Counted from the first letter of the stretch, positions 24,902-33,909 are shown. The stretch is 64,000 bases of DNA from Pseudomonas tremae (GCF_001401155.1 NZ_LJRO01000381.1:29834-93833), one strand, 5' to 3'. Numbers and translations are program-made. Notes: a model not told the origin generated them from the letters alone.

Positions 24902-25438
24902 TCACCTGGCTGGGCTATTTTTTCCTTTGTGTCCTTTCGTGCCCAAGGCATTCACAGGAGTGAATGGTGTGAAGGTCGACATCTCGCTCATTTTCGCGCG
25001 GAAGGCGCGGCGCTCGCTCTCTTGTTTGAAAATCACTATTTCCGAAGATTTCAGTGTTTCATCCTCCAGCAAGTGTTTTCGGACATGCCACAGTATTTCT
25101 CTTGCGTTTGGAGCCGTGGCGGAATGGGTCAATGTTTTGGTGAGCAGCCGGAGGATATCTGTCGGAAGCCAAAGGTAGGCTTCAAATGTAAGCTTGTTGA
25201 GAGTTCTCTGGTCGTCAGGAAAACTCATCCATTCAGCCAGCAGCGAGGCGATTGCTTCTGACTTGACTCGTATCTGTTCGGATTTTTTCCACTCCTCCAG
25301 CTTCACGGCGTATTCATGACTGATTGACTGCTTAATTCTTGCCTTAAACCACGTCCTGAGCAGCCAAAGAACGATACCCATGCCTGCGATCCCACCTGCA
25401 CTGCCAAGTAATGCAGCCCATATCAAATCCAGATTCAT
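24902..25438 (-). CDS. Hypothetical membrane-anchored protein
   Basis: This 178-residue protein has one N-terminal transmembrane helix (about residues 6-27, WAALLGSAGGIAGMGIVLWLL), then a basic stretch (RTWFKARIKQS) and a helical, charged cytoplasmic part rich in Leu, Glu and Lys. No known domain is recognised. GGAG lies 6 bases before the ATG. It is inside the tRNA-Met islet, in sequence of lower GC than its surroundings, so it may be an acquired gene. The C-terminal tail (about 150-178) is low-complexity and Thr/Lys-rich. Real coding is supported by a good ribosome site and length. Confidence 0.6.
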   Translation of the reverse strand: MNLDLIWAALLGSAGGIAGMGIVLWLLRTWFKARIKQSISHEYAVKLEEWKKSEQIRVKSEAIASLLAEWMSFPDDQRTLNKLTFEAYLWLPTDILRLLTKTLTHSATAPNAREILWHVRKHLLEDETLKSSEIVIFKQESERRAFRAKMSEMSTFTPFTPVNALGTKGHKGKNSPAR

Positions 25439-25637
25439 TTTTTACTCCATAGGGTTTAGGGGCCTTCAGATAACGGTTACCACTCAGTACCTGCAGAGGT
25501 TGCCAAATGTTTTAGCAGATCACTCGCACCTGCATGCTGCCCATCGAAAGATTTTTGCCACATCTGGACTGCGAATACCGTCGGGGACCGAGGTGATGTT
25601 CTGAGGACAAGGGGCAGGAAACCCGCGTGGGTTTGGT
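25439..25637. other. Non-coding stretch of the islet
   Basis: Part of a 556-base gap between the membrane-protein gene and the LysR gene. No open frame here looks like a real gene. The right half of the gap holds the repeat cluster described next; beyond 25770 nothing else is visible before the LysR stop. Confidence 0.5.
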
Positions 25638-25770
25638 AGCTACTGATCGGTTGACGTTGGTTGACGTTGGTTGACAGTTGACGGGTTGACAGCAGCAGAT
25701 CAGTAGCTGAAGGAATGAACATCTGGGTTCACCACCCGATTGGGTGAGTTCACCGGGTTCACCAGTTCAC
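25638..25770. repeat. Iteron-like repeat cluster inside an inverted repeat
   Basis: AGCTACTGATC (25638-25648) and GATCAGTAGCT (25698-25708) are perfect 11-base inverted copies. Between them lie TTGACGTTGG twice and then TTGACAG, TTGACGGG and TTGACAG (25651-25691). Just outside, GGGTTCACC, GAGTTCACC and GGGTTCACC repeat at 25725-25763. No gene covers them. Confidence 0.75.
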
Positions 25771-25994
25771 TAAGCTGTGAAAACGTCGGCTACTCAAGAT
25801 GCGCGGGTTCGGGGGGGACTCTTTTCTCCGACATTATCTTCCTCTCACTTTAAAAGGCTTGCGTACTGCGATAGCCGCACCCTGACCGATTGGCGCCATA
25901 TTCGGGTGGAGAGAAAGGTACTTGTAGACGGAGGAGGGATAAATCCATTAACGAGTCATGAACTGTTATTCAATTAATACCAACGGGCCGCGTG

Positions 25995-26891
25995 CTAACG
26001 CCTTTTCTCTTCAAATAGCGCACTTACCCACTCGACGAATACCCGCACATTGGGTGAAAGATGACGTCGATCTGGAAACAATACGGAAACGGTCTTTGGC
26101 TCGACTGAAACATCCGGCAATACCTCTATCAGACGCCCGCTGTCGATATATCGCTTCAACGCCGGTCGTAGTCCCTGCACCATCCCGATCCCCGCCAACG
26201 CGCAGTAAAGCAACGCCTCGGCGTTGTCGACGACAATGCCGCTGCGCATCTTCACATTGATAGTTTTACCGTTGGCCCTAAAGCGCCAGGGCATGATCTG
26301 GCGGCGCTGCTCAACCATGAAATTGACTGCCAAGTGGGCCTGCAAATCATCCAGCGTATCGGGTAAGCCATGTTTCTTTATGTAGGCGGGAGCCGCGCAG
26401 GTCACCAACGCTACCTCGCCGATACGTTTGGCAATCAGGCTCGAATCATCCAGATCACCGAGCCTCACGGAACAATCGATGCCGTCCGCAATAAGGTCGT
26501 TCAGGTTGTCAGAGGCCCCCAAAGATATTTCCAGGCCAGGGTAGCGTTCCATGAACTCGGGCAGTCGAGGGATGATCACCGCGTGACCGAGTACGGTCTG
26601 CATGTCGATCCTGAGCTTGCCTCGCGGCGCACGAGTCGGCGAAAACAATTCCAGTGTTTCCGCTAGTTCACTGAGTAATTTCAGGCTGCGTTCGTAGAAC
26701 TCGTCGCCAGCGGGTGTGGTGTTCACTCTGCGCGTGGTGCGGTGTAAAAGCTGCACGCCCAGTTCGTGCTCTAGATTCTGGATGAGCTTGGAGACTGCCG
26801 GACGATGCACATTGAGCGCCTCAGCCGCTTTGGTGTAGCTGCCCTGGTCAACCACTGCAACGAACATTTGCATGGCTTCAATCAGGTTCAT
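25995..26891 (-). CDS. LysR-family transcriptional regulator
   Basis: The 298-residue regulator has an N-terminal winged helix-turn-helix (MNLIEAMQMFVAVVDQGSYT, KAAEALNVHRPAVSKLIQNLE) and a LysR substrate-binding domain from about residue 90 to the end. It belongs to the CrgA/DsdC-like aromatic or quinone-related branch by general look. GGAGG lies 6 bases before the ATG at 26891. The quinone oxidoreductase gene lies upstream on the same strand, start to start 1.2 kb; LysR proteins often control such a neighbour. It could sense a quinone or electrophile (inference). It lies inside the tRNA islet. Confidence 0.9.
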   Translation of the reverse strand: MNLIEAMQMFVAVVDQGSYTKAAEALNVHRPAVSKLIQNLEHELGVQLLHRTTRRVNTTPAGDEFYERSLKLLSELAETLELFSPTRAPRGKLRIDMQTVLGHAVIIPRLPEFMERYPGLEISLGASDNLNDLIADGIDCSVRLGDLDDSSLIAKRIGEVALVTCAAPAYIKKHGLPDTLDDLQAHLAVNFMVEQRRQIMPWRFRANGKTINVKMRSGIVVDNAEALLYCALAGIGMVQGLRPALKRYIDSGRLIEVLPDVSVEPKTVSVLFPDRRHLSPNVRVFVEWVSALFEEKRR

Positions 26892-27058
26892 CGCCAGCCT
26901 CCATTTTAGTGGGCGTTGGGCCACACGTACTCTGCACTGAGGACGATAGCGAAGTGATGCTTGTCTCTCCTAGGCAACAAAGCAAAATAAACCATCACCG
27001 CGTGGGGAGTAAACATCGATGGCGTACGGCAGCCAATCTGGCTGCCGAAGTATGTTAC

Positions 27059-28051
27059 TCAGTCAACCACGACGACGATCTTGCCGATCTGCGCGTTCGA
27101 CTCCATTCTGCGATGTGCTGCCGCGATGTCAGTAAGCGGGAAGACCTGATCGATGACCGGCTTGAGTTGACCTCCCGCCAAGCCTTTGGTGACGAACGCC
27201 TTGGCATTGGCTAGCTTTTGCATATCCATGGTGATTTCGAATAGCTCGTAGCCGCGCACGGTCAGATGCTTGCCAAGAATGTCAAAGACGGGAACCGGAA
27301 TATCGCGGTGATCCAGTGCACCGTACTGAAAGAAGATCCCGGCATTGGCCATGGACTTGATAAGCTTGGTTGCCTCGGGGCCGCCAACGGGGTCGAAAAC
27401 GATACGCGCACCTTTGCCATCAGTGATCGCTGCCACCTCGGCAATCAGATCCTCTTCCTGGGTGGCGATGACATATTTTGCACCCGCATCCAGCAATGCC
27501 TGACGCTTGGCACTTGTGCGGGTAAGGGCCACCGGGATCGCTCCCTGCATATTGGCGATCTGGATCGCTGCCAGCCCGACACTGCTCGACGCAGCCGGGA
27601 TGAGCACGGTTTCACCAGTCTGCAGATTTCCATACTCAATCAAGGCGCCGTACGCAGTAACAAACATCATCCAGCTGGCCGCTGCCTCTACGAAGCTGAG
27701 ATTGGACGGATGCTTGACGACAGCATGCGCAGGCGCATTGACCACCTCACCATACATGCCGTAATCAGCGAAAGAGAACGCCGGCACGACACTGACTATG
27801 TCACCAGGCACAACGTCGCGGACCTCACTGCCAACCGCGCGGACAATCCCGGCCGCCTCATAGCCTAGCTTCGCCGGGAACTGGGGCTCAATCACGTATT
27901 GCCCAGTGCGGTACATGATTTCAGCACGGTTAAGGCCGATGGCTTTGACGTCGATCTGGACCTCACTGCTTTTCGGCGCCGGTACAGCGACTTCATCGAG
28001 AATCAGAACATCAGCGTCACCAGTACGGTGAAAGTGGACAACCTTGGACAT
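27059..28051 (-). CDS. Zinc-independent quinone oxidoreductase / MDR-family dehydrogenase
   Basis: The 330-residue NADPH-dependent oxidoreductase of the medium-chain family shows the QOR pattern: GLNRAEIMYRTGQYVIEPQFPAKLGYEAAGIV near the N-terminus, and the cofactor region GETVLIPAASSSVGLAAIQIANMQGA (AxxxVG type in place of GxGxxG). No structural-zinc Cys cluster is seen, which suits quinone reductases. It probably reduces quinones or enones in the cytoplasm. GAGGTG precedes the ATG at 28051. It is next to the LysR gene; regulation by it is likely but not shown. Confidence 0.88.
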   Translation of the reverse strand: MSKVVHFHRTGDADVLILDEVAVPAPKSSEVQIDVKAIGLNRAEIMYRTGQYVIEPQFPAKLGYEAAGIVRAVGSEVRDVVPGDIVSVVPAFSFADYGMYGEVVNAPAHAVVKHPSNLSFVEAAASWMMFVTAYGALIEYGNLQTGETVLIPAASSSVGLAAIQIANMQGAIPVALTRTSAKRQALLDAGAKYVIATQEEDLIAEVAAITDGKGARIVFDPVGGPEATKLIKSMANAGIFFQYGALDHRDIPVPVFDILGKHLTVRGYELFEITMDMQKLANAKAFVTKGLAGGQLKPVIDQVFPLTDIAAAHRRMESNAQIGKIVVVVD

Positions 28052-28181
28052 GGCACACCTCATTAATGGCTACTTCTGAAAAGTTATGCCCATGTTACTG
28101 ACCTTCTTGCCTGCGAGAGAGCGCTGATCGGCTCACAGATTGGTACTCGAAAAGAACCAATTCCTGGCTGATAGGGAAATG

Positions 28182-28210
28182 AAAAGGCCACAGGGATACC
28201 GTGGCCTTTT
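28182..28210. terminator. Bidirectional hairpin upstream of the oxidoreductase gene
   Basis: AAAAGGCCAC and GTGGCCTTTT form a 10-bp stem around a 9-base loop with A/T-runs on both sides, so it can end transcription in both directions. On the minus strand it would stop readthrough from the decayed ORF and tRNA side. Confidence 0.7.
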
Positions 28211-28276
28211 CATTAAGCGGGGCGTTATTTAGCGCTCAGAGTTAACTGGGTTTCGTTACTCAACCGGCACCCAGCT

Positions 28277-28666
28277 TTAGCCCTTTTCTTCTTTGCGCAA
28301 ATGTCCGATACCAAGAAAGGGCAGGTGAGCCGCTGCCACCTGCAGCGGCGGCACGGTGAGCTTGTCCGCTGGCCGACGCGGGTAACGATTGGGCGATAAA
28401 GCCTTCCAGCGTGCGGCGCAGGATGGCGGACCGCGCATGGCGTTTGTCGGGCTCACACAGCGCTGTGAGAAAGGCGGTGAGCGGTGTGCGGTAGTATTCG
28501 CTACTCGCGCTTTGAGTGCGTTCGACAGCGCCGCTGCGTCATCGAAGCCGTTCAATGCGTCGCACATGCCCAAGACTTTGCTGGCGTCGGCTGGAATAGC
28601 GGGTATACGCACTTCCATGCCCGCTTTCAGCTCCTTGTTTGCTTTGGCCATGTGCTGGGCCAGCAT
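28277..28666 (-). pseudogene. Frameshifted remnant of an unrecognised gene
   Basis: On the minus strand a coding-like reading starts MLAQHMAKANKELKAGMEVR and continues to about LSNALKARVANTT. It then degrades, while a neighbouring frame becomes protein-like (TPLTAFLTALCEPDKRHARS then AILRRTLEGFIAQ). Near the end the first frame again looks coding (KLTVPPLQVAAAHLPFLGIG). Two compensating shifts would explain this; the sequence is then a broken gene. No family is recognised. It lies between the terminator and the right repeat of the tRNA islet. Confidence 0.4.
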
Positions 28667-28712
28667 ATGCCGCAGTGGGCTTGGAAAAAATGGAAGGGAG
28701 ATAGGATGAACA

Positions 28713-28793
28713 GCCAGAAACAAGAAAGCCCGCACGAGGCGGGCTTCTTGTTTGGTCTGCAGACTTCGAAAAGTCAACAGACCGGTACTTGGT
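28713..28793. repeat. Right 81-bp direct repeat, abutting tRNA-Met
   Basis: Matches 24632-24712 with 2 mismatches. It contains the tRNA terminator and its last bases are the tRNA CCA end (28790-28793). This copy is attached to the intact tRNA. Confidence 0.85.
28724..28750 (-). terminator. Terminator of tRNA-Met
   Basis: On the minus strand AAGCCCGC and GCGGGCTT pair around a 5-base loop, followed by TCTTGTTT, about 40 bases after the tRNA 3' end. Confidence 0.8.
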
Positions 28794-28866
28794 GGCTACA
28801 CAGGGACTTGAACCCCGGACCCCAGCATTATGAATGCTATGCTCTAACCAACTGAGCTATGTAGCC
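28790..28866 (-). tRNA. tRNA-Met (CAT), elongator type
   Basis: A 77-base cloverleaf with encoded CCA. Acceptor GGCTACA pairs with TGTAGCC, the D-arm is GCTC/GAGC, and the anticodon loop TTCATAA presents CAT. The T-arm is CGGGG-TTCAAGT-CCCTG. The paired first base (G-C at the acceptor end) marks it as elongator rather than initiator. Its downstream flank is duplicated 4.1 kb away. Confidence 0.93.
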
Positions 28867-28983
28867 AAGTGGCGCGCATTATTCTCGGAGAACGCATATG
28901 TGTCAAGCGTTGTTGTGAAAAATAATGGCGTGCGATCAACCGGTTAGGTGGCAGCCCTTGCGTATGGTGTGTTTTTCCGGGCT

Positions 28984-30105
28984 TTAGCGGAACAAGGTGT
29001 CCAGCAACTCCAGGTCATCGAATTCCTCTGCCCTTTCGAGCAGCTCTGCCATGTCCCGCTGAGCCCTGAGCCACGCCTTGAGGTTTTTCGGGTCGGCCAG
29101 TTCCTGCAGTTCATCCTGTGACTCATCGAGATGCTCACGAATAGCCTTGAGCTGCTTGGCACATTTGCCGTTGACGGTCTTCGGCCTGATGTCCTCGTAG
29201 GGGTCCATCAGGAATCGCTCGCGAATCATCATCTTGCGATCGTGGATTTCGTCCTCCAGCTCCCTCAGTTGCTCACTCAGGATCCGGTTGAAGTGTTTGA
29301 GGCGTTTTTCGGAGATGCTGTCGATGTGCGTCTGCTCGATCTGCTCGATCTCCATTTGCATCTGCAGCAACGCCAGCAGGTTTTCATTTTCATAGGCCTC
29401 ATTGACCCGCTGCATCAGCGCAGTCTTGCGCTCGCGCTCTTCACTGTCCTGCTCCCGGTCCGGATGCAGCGCGCTGGCCAGCTTGCGGTAGATTTCGCGC
29501 AATGACTGGGTGCCTTCTGCTGCTTCCTGTTCGCGGCGTATTTCGCTGGCTGTGGGCTTTTTCGGCTTTTGGGCGCCTTGCTCCTGGTCGGCTTGCTCTT
29601 TCATCTTCTCGGCAACGTGCCGAGTGACATCCTCTACCGAGCTCAGGTCGACATCGTCGCCTAGTTCCACCCCCAACTCTGCTTCCAGTGAAGCTTTGAA
29701 ACGTTGGTTTTCAAGACGCTCGTTCTCATCGAAATCGATGCCGGTGTATTTGAAATACAGACGCTTCAATTCGTCGTCGTGGTCCCCGCCCAGAAGCGAC
29801 ACTGTCATGACACAGATGATTTCCAGTAGGGTGGCGCGGTCTTTCTTGCTCAGCCGGACTTGATCGAAGGCGTTGTCGAACAGGCGCAGCTTGTTTATCT
29901 CATTCTCGGATTGTTCGTTGATCATCGGCAGCAATTCGTTGACCCACAGTTGGTCACACGTAGTTGAAACCGAGAGCCATTGCTCCAGAAGCTTGCGTCG
30001 GGTTTCGAGCTTCTCCATCAGCGTGTTGAATTTTTTCTGGCCCGCGCTGAGTTGAGGCCTGGAAGGTTGAGCAACGATGCGCGGGGACGTAGGCGGCGTG
30101 ATCAT
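28984..30105 (-). CDS. J-domain (DnaJ-like) protein with long helical arms
   Basis: The 373-residue cytoplasmic protein has a J-domain in its middle (about residues 190-245: SLREIYRKLASALHPDRE, then QRVNEAYENENLLALLQM) with the HPD motif needed to stimulate a DnaK/Hsp70 partner. On both sides are charged helical regions: an N-terminal arm (about 25-185) and a C-terminal coiled arm (about 250-370, Glu/Arg/Leu-rich). No zinc fingers or client-binding domains of DnaJ proper are seen. AAGGAGG precedes the ATG at 30105. It is a single gene next to tRNA-Met; its client is not known. Confidence 0.88.
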   Translation of the reverse strand: MITPPTSPRIVAQPSRPQLSAGQKKFNTLMEKLETRRKLLEQWLSVSTTCDQLWVNELLPMINEQSENEINKLRLFDNAFDQVRLSKKDRATLLEIICVMTVSLLGGDHDDELKRLYFKYTGIDFDENERLENQRFKASLEAELGVELGDDVDLSSVEDVTRHVAEKMKEQADQEQGAQKPKKPTASEIRREQEAAEGTQSLREIYRKLASALHPDREQDSEERERKTALMQRVNEAYENENLLALLQMQMEIEQIEQTHIDSISEKRLKHFNRILSEQLRELEDEIHDRKMMIRERFLMDPYEDIRPKTVNGKCAKQLKAIREHLDESQDELQELADPKNLKAWLRAQRDMAELLERAEEFDDLELLDTLFR

Positions 30106-30445
30106 GAGACCTCCTTTATAAAGGCGAGATCGCGGATGGCTAATCAGCAAATGTCTGCAAGTCTACTTTTTTAGGGATTCTTCGGCGGTGAATAATTTGC
30201 TGCTGTAAAAACGGTTTTCCGCTCTTTGGGCGGTCCGGTTCTTGCTTGGGTGTGTTTGAGGCGTCAATTACAACGCTATTTGCTGAGCAAGCGAATGAGC
30301 GGCATGTATTTCGCCTCAATCTGAGGCGACATGTATCGCCAATGAAACAAGAACATGGCATTTTGCTGTCATTGTATTTCGAAAATAAAAAGGCATCGCC
30401 TCTGTTCGTTCAGGTACGGCCGGTGTTCACGGGGAGTTGCAGGAC
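30106..30445. other. Non-coding region between the J-protein gene and the third chemoreceptor
   Basis: No gene is seen in these 340 bases between divergent genes. A short perfect hairpin, CGCCTCA-ATC-TGAGGCG, lies near 30311-30327. The rest is probably promoter region for both genes, but no clear sigma-28 site was found. Confidence 0.45.
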
Positions 30446-32503
30446 ATGAACAGTCTTTTGTCACCGGGCATGCGCCTGATGGGGCGATTTGGTTTTGCTC
30501 GCAAGTTTCAGGTCTTGTTTCTGCTGTTTATATTGCCGCTGGTGGGCAGCGCCTGGTTCATCACCAAGGACTACCGCAACAAGCTCGACGTGATTTCAGG
30601 CGAGCAGTCCGGTGTACGGCAATTGCTGGCACTTGATGACCTGAACGTCGAACTGTCTGCCCAGCGTGATCACGCGGCGCGCTGGAAAGCTGCCGATATT
30701 CTTCGTGAACCGACACCTGCCGCCAAAGAAGCGATGATCAGTGTCGATGCCGGCATTGCGCGCATCACCAAGGCGCTGGAGGGTGTGAGTGCGGCGCTGG
30801 CCCGCGAAAACGCGCCGGCCGATACGATGGCCCGTTACAAAGAATTGCAGGCCGCAGTCACTGGGCTGGATACCGCCTCGTTACGTACCGTGGGCTGGTG
30901 GCCGGATGGCTATGATCGGTTCTCGACCGTACTGAATCTGGTCCAGGCTCTGCGTGAACAGATCGCAATGGACAGCGGCTTAATCCTCGATCCGTGGCTT
31001 GAAACCTACATGCTCATGCAGCTCTCCACGCAGCAAGTGCCTGACTTGATCGAGCGCATCGGTCGCTTGTCCAGCGTTGGCCAGACCTCGGTCGCTGCAG
31101 GCCAGTTCAGCCTGCAAAGCCGTCTGCAGATGCGTGATCTGCGTGGCCGAATCGATGACTCCAAAGAACAGATGAACAAGGCAGCCGGCCTGTTGCTCTC
31201 CAAGCTGCCTGAGCAACTGCAGCCTTGGGCGGACAAATATGCTGGCGTCAAACAAGTGCTGGAAAGCGAACTGAAAGTGATCGATGACGGTGTCTTTGGC
31301 GGGAGCATAAAGCTCAAGCCGCAGGAGTTCGAAAAGAGCATCGACAACTTGACCGCCAGCACGTCCGATCTGCGCAAACACTCGCTCGAAGCCCTCAATA
31401 GCCGGCTCGATTATTACCACGAATCTTCCAATATGGAGTTCATCCCGCTGGCGGTGGTCTTCGGGATTCTCGTGGCCATGGCGGTGTATCTGTTCGCATG
31501 TCTGCAATCCTCCATCCGTAACAGCGCCAGCGGCATCACCACGCTGGCCGAGTCCCTGCGTGACGGCAACCTGTGCGTGGAAGTGCCGGTGCAGGGGCGT
31601 GACGAACTGGCATCCATCAGTAGGGCGCTGAACGTTGCAGTCGTGCAATTGCGTACTAGCCTGCTGGGTGTCAATCAGGAGACCGTGCGCGTCGGCGACG
31701 CTGTGTTGATCCTGACCGCCCAGTCCAGCGGAACGCTAAACGAGGTCGAAGACCAGCAACAGCAGATCAGCCAGATTGCAGCGGCCGCGACCGAACTGGC
31801 AGCCACCTCCCAAGGCGTTGCCAGAAGCTGCGAGCAGGCCTCGGAGAGCGCGCGACATACTCGCCGTATTGCCGAGCAAAGCAGCGAGGACAGCCTGCGC
31901 ACCACTGACAGCATCCAGCAGCTCAACCAGCGTCTGACCGAAACCGCCGCCGCACTGGGGCGGGTCAGTGAGCAGGGCCAGCAGATCCAGTCAGTTGTGG
32001 ACGCCATTCGTGGCATCGCCGAGCAGACCAACCTGCTGGCACTCAACGCAGCCATCGAAGCCGCGCGGGCAGGCGAGCAAGGCCGCGGGTTTGCCGTGGT
32101 CGCCGACGAAGTGCGCAGCCTTTCACAGCGTACTCAGGCGTCTACCGCACAGATCGCCGGAACGGTCGACAGCTTGCGCTCGACCGTGACCCAGGCCGTG
32201 AACTTGATGGAGGCTGCCTGCGGCCAGGCGGTCAACGATGCGCAATCGGTAACAGGGCTTGGCGTTCGTCTGGGAGAAATCGCCACGGCAGTGCAGAGCG
32301 TCGCTGATACGTTGGCGCAGATATCGACAGCCGTAGAAGAACAGGCCTCGACTGCCGATGAAGTCAGCAGCAATATCCAGCAGGTCGATCAGGCTGCCGG
32401 ACGCTTGCTGGAGGGTGCACGGGCGGTCAATCATGCAGCGGATACGCTGAGCCAGGGCAGCCGGGCGTTGAATGATAATACGGCGCGGTTCCGGCTGAGT
32501 TGA
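30446..32503 (+). CDS. Methyl-accepting chemotaxis protein with uncharacterised helical ligand domain
   Basis: This 685-residue receptor has TM1 (about 18-38), a roughly 285-residue helical periplasmic region (DDLNVELSAQRDHAARWKAA to LDYYHESSNMEF), TM2 (about 330-350), a HAMP-like segment, and a signalling domain with the intact tip EQTNLLALNAAIEAARAGEQ. The ligand domain does not look like Cache and is longer than a four-helix bundle; it may be a nitrate-sensor-like or unnamed helical fold. ATG at 30446 follows GGGGAG; an in-frame TTG three codons earlier is less likely. Ligand unknown. Confidence 0.9.
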   Translation: MNSLLSPGMRLMGRFGFARKFQVLFLLFILPLVGSAWFITKDYRNKLDVISGEQSGVRQLLALDDLNVELSAQRDHAARWKAADILREPTPAAKEAMISVDAGIARITKALEGVSAALARENAPADTMARYKELQAAVTGLDTASLRTVGWWPDGYDRFSTVLNLVQALREQIAMDSGLILDPWLETYMLMQLSTQQVPDLIERIGRLSSVGQTSVAAGQFSLQSRLQMRDLRGRIDDSKEQMNKAAGLLLSKLPEQLQPWADKYAGVKQVLESELKVIDDGVFGGSIKLKPQEFEKSIDNLTASTSDLRKHSLEALNSRLDYYHESSNMEFIPLAVVFGILVAMAVYLFACLQSSIRNSASGITTLAESLRDGNLCVEVPVQGRDELASISRALNVAVVQLRTSLLGVNQETVRVGDAVLILTAQSSGTLNEVEDQQQQISQIAAAATELAATSQGVARSCEQASESARHTRRIAEQSSEDSLRTTDSIQQLNQRLTETAAALGRVSEQGQQIQSVVDAIRGIAEQTNLLALNAAIEAARAGEQGRGFAVVADEVRSLSQRTQASTAQIAGTVDSLRSTVTQAVNLMEAACGQAVNDAQSVTGLGVRLGEIATAVQSVADTLAQISTAVEEQASTADEVSSNIQQVDQAAGRLLEGARAVNHAADTLSQGSRALNDNTARFRLS

Positions 32504-32531
32504 GCAGGCAGTTTGACGCCCCAATCAAAAA

Positions 32532-32556
32532 AACGGCGGAGTCCAACCCCGCCGAT
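32532..32556 (+). terminator. Weak terminator after the third chemoreceptor gene
   Basis: CGGCGG and CCGCCG pair around a short loop near 32533-32553, about 30 bases past the stop; T-run is weak (ATTTG). Confidence 0.4.
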
Positions 32557-32680
32557 TTGCTCGTGTTTGGGGTTGTGATACATGAAAAGTTGGATCAAAG
32601 GCCGCGTAATCAATCATTTGATGACTGACGGAATACGATACAAAGCGTAAAATGCGTGGTTTTTGCAGGCGAAAGGTTTC

Positions 32681-33694
32681 TTGAAAACGCAGCTTCCCGA
32701 AGAACAAAGGTCGGACAGTGTCAGCCCGCTGCAAGGTCGAGGCTCGTCCGAGGCTGGCGATCGCTTTTCGGGTCATCCACGCGTCGCCATTTTGATGTGT
32801 ACCTACAACGGTGCTGCATACCTTCGCGAGCAACTCGAATCGTTCGCTTCTCAGACGCTGCGCGACTGGACTCTGTATGTGTCCGACGATGCATCGACCG
32901 ATAACACGCTTCGGGTCTTGTCCGAATACCAGACTCGTTGGGGAAGCGAGCGATTGGTGGTGTTCAACGGGCCCTGCAAAGGCTTCGCAGAAAACTTTAT
33001 TTCTCTGGTTAAACGCCCTGAAATAGACGCCGATTATTTCGCGTTCAGCGATCAGGATGACGTCTGGTTCAGCGACAAGCTGAAGAGAAGTGTCGATTGT
33101 CTTGAGCTGATAAAACGCGGCACGCCAGCGCTTTACTGCTCTAGAACCCGTCTGGTCGATGCAGACCTGAAAGTAATAGGCGTTTCTCCGCAGTTCAAAA
33201 AAAACCCGTCCTTTAAGAACGCCCTGGTTCAGAGCCTGGCGGGCGCCAACACAATGCTGATCAACCAGCCTGCGCGTGATTTACTGGTCCAGTTACCCGA
33301 ACACGCTCCGCTGATTGCCCATGACTGGCTCACCTACCTTCTGGTCACAGGGTGCGGCGGTCAGGTTTTCTATGATCCCGAGCCCTGCCTCTATTACCGT
33401 CAGCACTGCGGAAACCTGATCGGCGCCAACGCCAGTACTCGCGACAGACTGATACGTTTTCGCAAAATGCTTTCAGGACGATTCATCGAGTGGAACGATG
33501 CGAACGTGGCGACTCTGAAGGGGATGGAAGCCATGCTCACTGAAGAAAACCGAAACGTGCTGGCGCATTTCGACAATGGCCGTCGGCAGTCTTTTTTCAA
33601 GCGAGTGACCACACTCCGCAAGTCCGGGGTGTACCGGCAGACAGTCCAGGGCAACTTGAGCTTGATGTTGGCTGTGTGCCTGGGGCGTGTTTAG
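32681..33694 (+). CDS. Family 2 glycosyltransferase (rhamnosyltransferase-like)
   Basis: The protein of about 337 residues has one GT-A domain: VAILMCTYNGAAYLREQLES at its start, DDASTDNT, then the DxD-like FSDQDDVWFSDKLKRS. Later HDWLTYLLV and YYRQHCGNLIGAN are usual for bacterial rhamnosyltransferases that extend O-antigen chains using dTDP-L-rhamnose. It resembles the 52062-52991 protein in order of motifs. No ATG suits; TTG at 32681 with GAAAGG just before it is chosen, TTG at 32663 being possible. It is the first gene of the O-polysaccharide locus and on the plus strand. Confidence 0.85.
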   Translation: MKTQLPEEQRSDSVSPLQGRGSSEAGDRFSGHPRVAILMCTYNGAAYLREQLESFASQTLRDWTLYVSDDASTDNTLRVLSEYQTRWGSERLVVFNGPCKGFAENFISLVKRPEIDADYFAFSDQDDVWFSDKLKRSVDCLELIKRGTPALYCSRTRLVDADLKVIGVSPQFKKNPSFKNALVQSLAGANTMLINQPARDLLVQLPEHAPLIAHDWLTYLLVTGCGGQVFYDPEPCLYYRQHCGNLIGANASTRDRLIRFRKMLSGRFIEWNDANVATLKGMEAMLTEENRNVLAHFDNGRRQSFFKRVTTLRKSGVYRQTVQGNLSLMLAVCLGRV

Positions 33695-33909
33695 ACTGCT
33701 ATATACGTTTGCTGATCACAAAGGTGAGAAGCTATTTCTGTCGGTTTAAAAAGTCGTCTTGATTTATACGGCGACCACACTATTTGTAGCGTCAACCTTT
33801 CGAGAGAGTATCTGCGAGCTGGGCTCAATGTTAAGGGCCTGCAATACCTTCACTTGAGACAAGGTCTATGAGGCGCCAGCTTAAACATGTTCCGTCATAA
33901 TAAAGCCTG

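Noticed and set aside
24788..25261. 157-codon plus-strand open frame opposite the islet membrane protein
   Set aside because: No ribosome site; the minus-strand frame has GGAG, a transmembrane helix and better composition.
24713..28712. Expected integrase or transposase in the tRNA-Met islet
   Set aside because: Neither strand shows tyrosine recombinase, serine recombinase or transposase motifs; the islet is called only from its repeats.
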